Assembly: GCA_903847005.1 (NCBI GenBank)
Contig: CAINCM010000184.1
Coordinates: 1-7,264, forward strand
DNA length: 7,264 nucleotides
From: an uncultured Chloroflexota bacterium
GTDB taxonomy: Bacteria > Chloroflexota > Limnocylindria > Limnocylindrales > Limnocylindraceae
Direction of reading: 5' to 3'
Of this stretch, positions 4,700-7,264 are shown piece by piece. How positions within the stretch are numbered: position 1 is the first letter of the stretch; each line of letters starts with the position of its first letter. The position numbers were made by a program, and so were the translations under genes. A model generated the notes under the pieces. The model was not told the DNA's origin. It saw only the letters and a program-made list of their open reading frames with translations, and made no database searches.

Positions 4700-6791
4700 G
4701 GCCTCCGAACTCCCGCTGCGCCACGTCGTCAGTCGTGAACTCTCGGCCCTTGCCTTCAACGCCCGTGTCCTTCATGAGGCACAGGATGCACGCAACCCGC
4801 TCTTGGACCGTTTCAAGTTCCTCGGCATCGTCGCATCGAACATCGACGAATTCTTCGGCGTCCGTGTGTCCGCGATTCGCGAACAGATCGACGCGGGGGT
4901 CCAGTCCGCCGGCGCGGACGGACGCACGCCAACCGAGCAGATGGAGGCCATTCAGGCGTCGGCCGCCCTCTTGATGCACGCGGCACAGACGACCTGGGCC
5001 GACCTGACGGCCGAGCTTGGCAGCCACGGCCTCTCGATCGTGGGCTGGGAACAGATCGACCCAACCACGCAAGCTCAACTCTCGACGCGCTTCAGGCAGG
5101 AGATCTTCCCCGTCCTGACACCGCTCGCCATTGACCCCGGGCACCCCTTCCCCTACGTCAGCAGCCTCAGTCTCTCTCTCGCGGTGCAGCTGCTCGATCC
5201 AGAGCGCGGCGAGCGCTTCTTCGCACGCGTCAAGGTGCCGCAGATCCTGGCCCGGGTGGTGCAGATTGGCGACGGGCGCGCGATCCTTCTGGAGGACCTC
5301 ATCCGTGCGCATGTGGATCAGCTCTTCGTTGGACACGAGCTGATCGGAGCGCACGCCTTCCGAATCACACGCGACGCAGACATCGAAGTCGAGGAGGGAG
5401 AGGCGGATGACCTCCTCGCGGCCATCGAGGAGGAACTTCGACAGCGCAGATTCGGAAAGGTCGTCCGAGTGGAGATCGAGTCAACGGCGCCACAGGAGGT
5501 GCGCGAACTGCTCCTCGCCGGTTTCGAACTCCGCTCCGACGCGCTTTCAGATGTTGACGGCGTCCTGGATCTCACCGTTTCTGGCGAGATTGCAGGGCTG
5601 CCGAAGCTTGAACTGCGCAGTGCGGCCTGGCAGCCGGTCATCCCGCAGCGAATCGCAACCGCCCCGCGCGCCAGCAACGGAGGAGCAGATCTCTTCCAAG
5701 TCATCCGAGAAGGCGACCTCTTCATGCACTACCCCTACGAGAGCTTCGACGCGAGTGCCGAGCGACTCTTCCAGCAGGCGGCCACGGATCCAGATGTGCT
5801 CTCGATCCGCTCCACGCTCTACCGAACCGGTGCCAATTCGACCATCCCCGGTCACTTGATCCAGGCGGCACGCACAGGGAAAGAGGTCGTGGTGCTCGTG
5901 GAGCTGAAGGCGCGCTTCGACGAAGCGGCCAACATCGAGTGGGCGAGAAGGCTCGAAGAGGCAGGGGCACATGTCATCTACGGCATGAGTGGTCTCAAGA
6001 CGCACTGCAAGGCGACGCTCATCGCCAGACGGGAAGCGGGCGAGATCCGCCGCTATGTCCACCTCTCCACAGGGAACTACAACCCCCGTACCGCTCGGCT
6101 GTATACCGACCTCTCCCTCTTCACCGTTGATCCCGCGCTCGGAGCGGACTTGAGCGCGCTCTTCAACTACCTGACCGGGCTCTCGAAGCATGCGGACTAC
6201 CAACGACTCCTCGTTGCGCCAACGAGGTTGCGCGGTGCGATCCGCGAACGCATCGCCGCCGCGGTCGACGATGCTGCCCGCGGCGGTCGGCCGTACATCG
6301 CCGCCAAGGTGAACGCACTCGTGGACACGGAGATGATCCGCCTGCTCGATGACGCGTGCGCACGTGGTGTCCGAATCGACCTTGTGGTGCGCGGCATGTG
6401 TGGCCTGATTCCCGATCCCGCACGTCACGAAGGGCGACTTCACATCCGTTCCGTGATCGGTGAGTTCTTGGAGCACAGTCGCCTCTATCACTTCGACATC
6501 GCAGGCAAGGCAGAGTGGTACGCCGGGAGTGCAGACCTCATGGATCGCAACCTCGATCGCCGCGTGGAGGTGCTCTTTCCGCTTCTCGAGCCGACCTCGA
6601 TCGCACGGTCCGCGGAGGTGCTCCGGGTGCTGCTCGCGGATCAGCGCAACAGCTGGATCCTGCAGCCAGACGGTGCATGGCTCCGCCGGGAAGATCTCGA
6701 ACCGGGCGCCAAGGGTGGCTCGAGCTTCGCCGAGTTCAAGCGGCTGGCGATCGAGTCTGCAGCCGCCTCGTCGGCGGAACCGAGAGCGTAG
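4692..6791 (+). CDS. ppk1: Polyphosphate kinase 1
   Basis: Ppk1 reversibly moves the terminal phosphate of ATP onto long-chain polyphosphate through a phospho-histidine intermediate. The protein has 699 residues, the usual family length. The N-terminal domain carries SRELSALAFNARVL (14-27) and LLDRFKFLGIVASNIDEFF (37-55). LTPLAIDPGHPFPYVSSLSL lies at 142-161 and HYPYESFD at 346-353. The two catalytic PLD-like domains follow. Compared with E. coli Ppk, His438 in GLKTHCK matches the phosphorylated His435, His595 in LEHSRLY matches His592, and Arg378 (TLYR) and Arg408 (ARFDEAANIEWARR) match the two phosphate/Mg-site arginines. HLSTGNYN (457-464) has Ser where Gly is common. No in-frame ATG precedes the conserved N-terminus. 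GTG 4692 gives an 8-base GTG...TGA overlap with the upstream gene; GTG 4683 (three residues more) is the alternative. The CYTH gene follows after 3 bases, implying cotranscription. Confidence 0.96.
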   Translation: MPEASELPLRHVVSRELSALAFNARVLHEAQDARNPLLDRFKFLGIVASNIDEFFGVRVSAIREQIDAGVQSAGADGRTPTEQMEAIQASAALLMHAAQTTWADLTAELGSHGLSIVGWEQIDPTTQAQLSTRFRQEIFPVLTPLAIDPGHPFPYVSSLSLSLAVQLLDPERGERFFARVKVPQILARVVQIGDGRAILLEDLIRAHVDQLFVGHELIGAHAFRITRDADIEVEEGEADDLLAAIEEELRQRRFGKVVRVEIESTAPQEVRELLLAGFELRSDALSDVDGVLDLTVSGEIAGLPKLELRSAAWQPVIPQRIATAPRASNGGADLFQVIREGDLFMHYPYESFDASAERLFQQAATDPDVLSIRSTLYRTGANSTIPGHLIQAARTGKEVVVLVELKARFDEAANIEWARRLEEAGAHVIYGMSGLKTHCKATLIARREAGEIRRYVHLSTGNYNPRTARLYTDLSLFTVDPALGADLSALFNYLTGLSKHADYQRLLVAPTRLRGAIRERIAAAVDDAARGGRPYIAAKVNALVDTEMIRLLDDACARGVRIDLVVRGMCGLIPDPARHEGRLHIRSVIGEFLEHSRLYHFDIAGKAEWYAGSADLMDRNLDRRVEVLFPLLEPTSIARSAEVLRVLLADQRNSWILQPDGAWLRREDLEPGAKGGSSFAEFKRLAIESAAASSAEPRA

Positions 6792-6794
6792 ATC

Positions 6795-7264
6795 ATGGGA
6801 GAAGAGCGAGAGCTGAAGTACCTCGCCCGTTCGGCTGAGCCGCCCGCTCTCCCCGCCGCCTGGAGCCTTGGCGCATCGCAGGGACCAGTGGAGATCCTCG
6901 ACACCTATCTCGACCACGCCGCTGCGCTCATCACCCGAGGCTGGGCGCTGCGGCGGCGAGAGACGGCGGGGGCACCAACGCGCTACACCTTGAAACGAAA
7001 CGCGCACCGAAGCGGTGCATACCTTGTGCGCGACGAGCTTGAACTGGAGAGCGAGGAGATCCCCGTCGAGATCATCCGAGTGATCGGCACGCAACTCGCA
7101 TCGGAGTTGCACCAGGTTGCACAGATGCAGCAGCGCCGACGGAGCTGGCCCGTTCAGCGAGAGGGGAGGCTTGTCGCACAACTCACCACGGACGAGATCC
7201 GTACGGGTGGCGCAGCCTGGTGCGAGATGGAAGTCGAGTTCGTAGGTTCGCTGAGCGATCAGGC
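6795..7264 (+). CDS. CYTH-domain protein (triphosphate tunnel metalloenzyme), 3'-truncated
   Basis: The first 156 residues are visible before the window ends, so any C-terminal CHAD domain cannot be judged. The CYTH signature ExExK appears as Glu4-Arg-Glu6-Leu-Lys8. It is followed by DTYLDH (36-41), GWALRRRE (49-56), YTLKR (64-68), VRDELELE (78-85), RRRSWPV (114-120) and EMEVEF (144-149). These acidic and basic residues line the tunnel that binds a triphosphate and divalent metal. Characterised bacterial members hydrolyse inorganic triphosphate; others are adenylyl cyclases (CyaB type) or thiamine triphosphatases. The position 3 bases after ppk1 favours a role in polyphosphate or tripolyphosphate turnover, which is inference. 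A weak GAGAG at 6782-6786 lies 8 bases before the ATG, so reinitiation after the ppk1 stop is likely. The gene was found by direct translation, as its frame stays open to the edge. Confidence 0.85.
   Translation, partial: MGEERELKYLARSAEPPALPAAWSLGASQGPVEILDTYLDHAAALITRGWALRRRETAGAPTRYTLKRNAHRSGAYLVRDELELESEEIPVEIIRVIGTQLASELHQVAQMQQRRRSWPVQREGRLVAQLTTDEIRTGGAAWCEMEVEFVGSLSDQ

Noticed and set aside
5547..7181. Long open frame (544 codons) on the minus strand opposite ppk1 and the CYTH gene
   Set aside because: It lies antisense to two clearly recognised genes, its product has no recognisable motif, and long antisense frames are common in GC-rich coding DNA.

Overview
The window is a gene-dense, high-GC (well above 60% by eye) bacterial chromosome segment with six protein genes, two of them cut by the window edges. 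No RNA gene, mobile element, CRISPR array or phage gene is visible, and no gene-free stretch exceeds 60 bases. F420 synthesis genes, a YibE/F membrane protein and actinobacterial-style leaderless promoters suggest an aerobic high-GC lineage such as Actinomycetota or Chloroflexota. The sequence alone does not settle the phylum.

Left part (1-2096, + strand): the end of an F420 biosynthesis operon. A 5'-truncated cofD overlaps by 4 bases (ATGA) a single long gene that joins CofC (guanylyltransferase) to CofE (gamma-glutamyl ligase). Together they supply the activated phospho-lactate/enolpyruvate donor, transfer it to Fo and add the glutamate tail. The FMN reductase domain found on mycobacterial FbiB is absent.

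Middle (2146-4302): trxB (+), an NADPH-type thioredoxin reductase with an unusual Pro/Ala/Thr-rich N-terminal extension, converges with a YibE/F-family polytopic membrane protein (-). Their stop codons abut with no base between them.

Right part (4361-7264, + strand): a compact operon of a small DUF971 (GBBH-like N-terminal domain) protein with a doubled WxDGHR...CxCxxC motif, polyphosphate kinase Ppk1, and a CYTH (triphosphate tunnel) protein that runs off the window. Ppk1 starts inside the end of the DUF971 gene, and the CYTH gene starts 3 bases after ppk1. Polyphosphate synthesis is therefore coupled to a likely triphosphate- or polyphosphate-handling enzyme.

The three transcription-unit heads (trxB, yibE/F, DUF971) each carry a TANNNT box 6-7 bases before the ATG and no usable Shine-Dalgarno. 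This points to leaderless mRNAs. The most unusual items are the CofC-CofE fusion, the repeated zinc-type motif in the DUF971 protein, and the TrxB extension. I did not find a wholly new multi-gene system.
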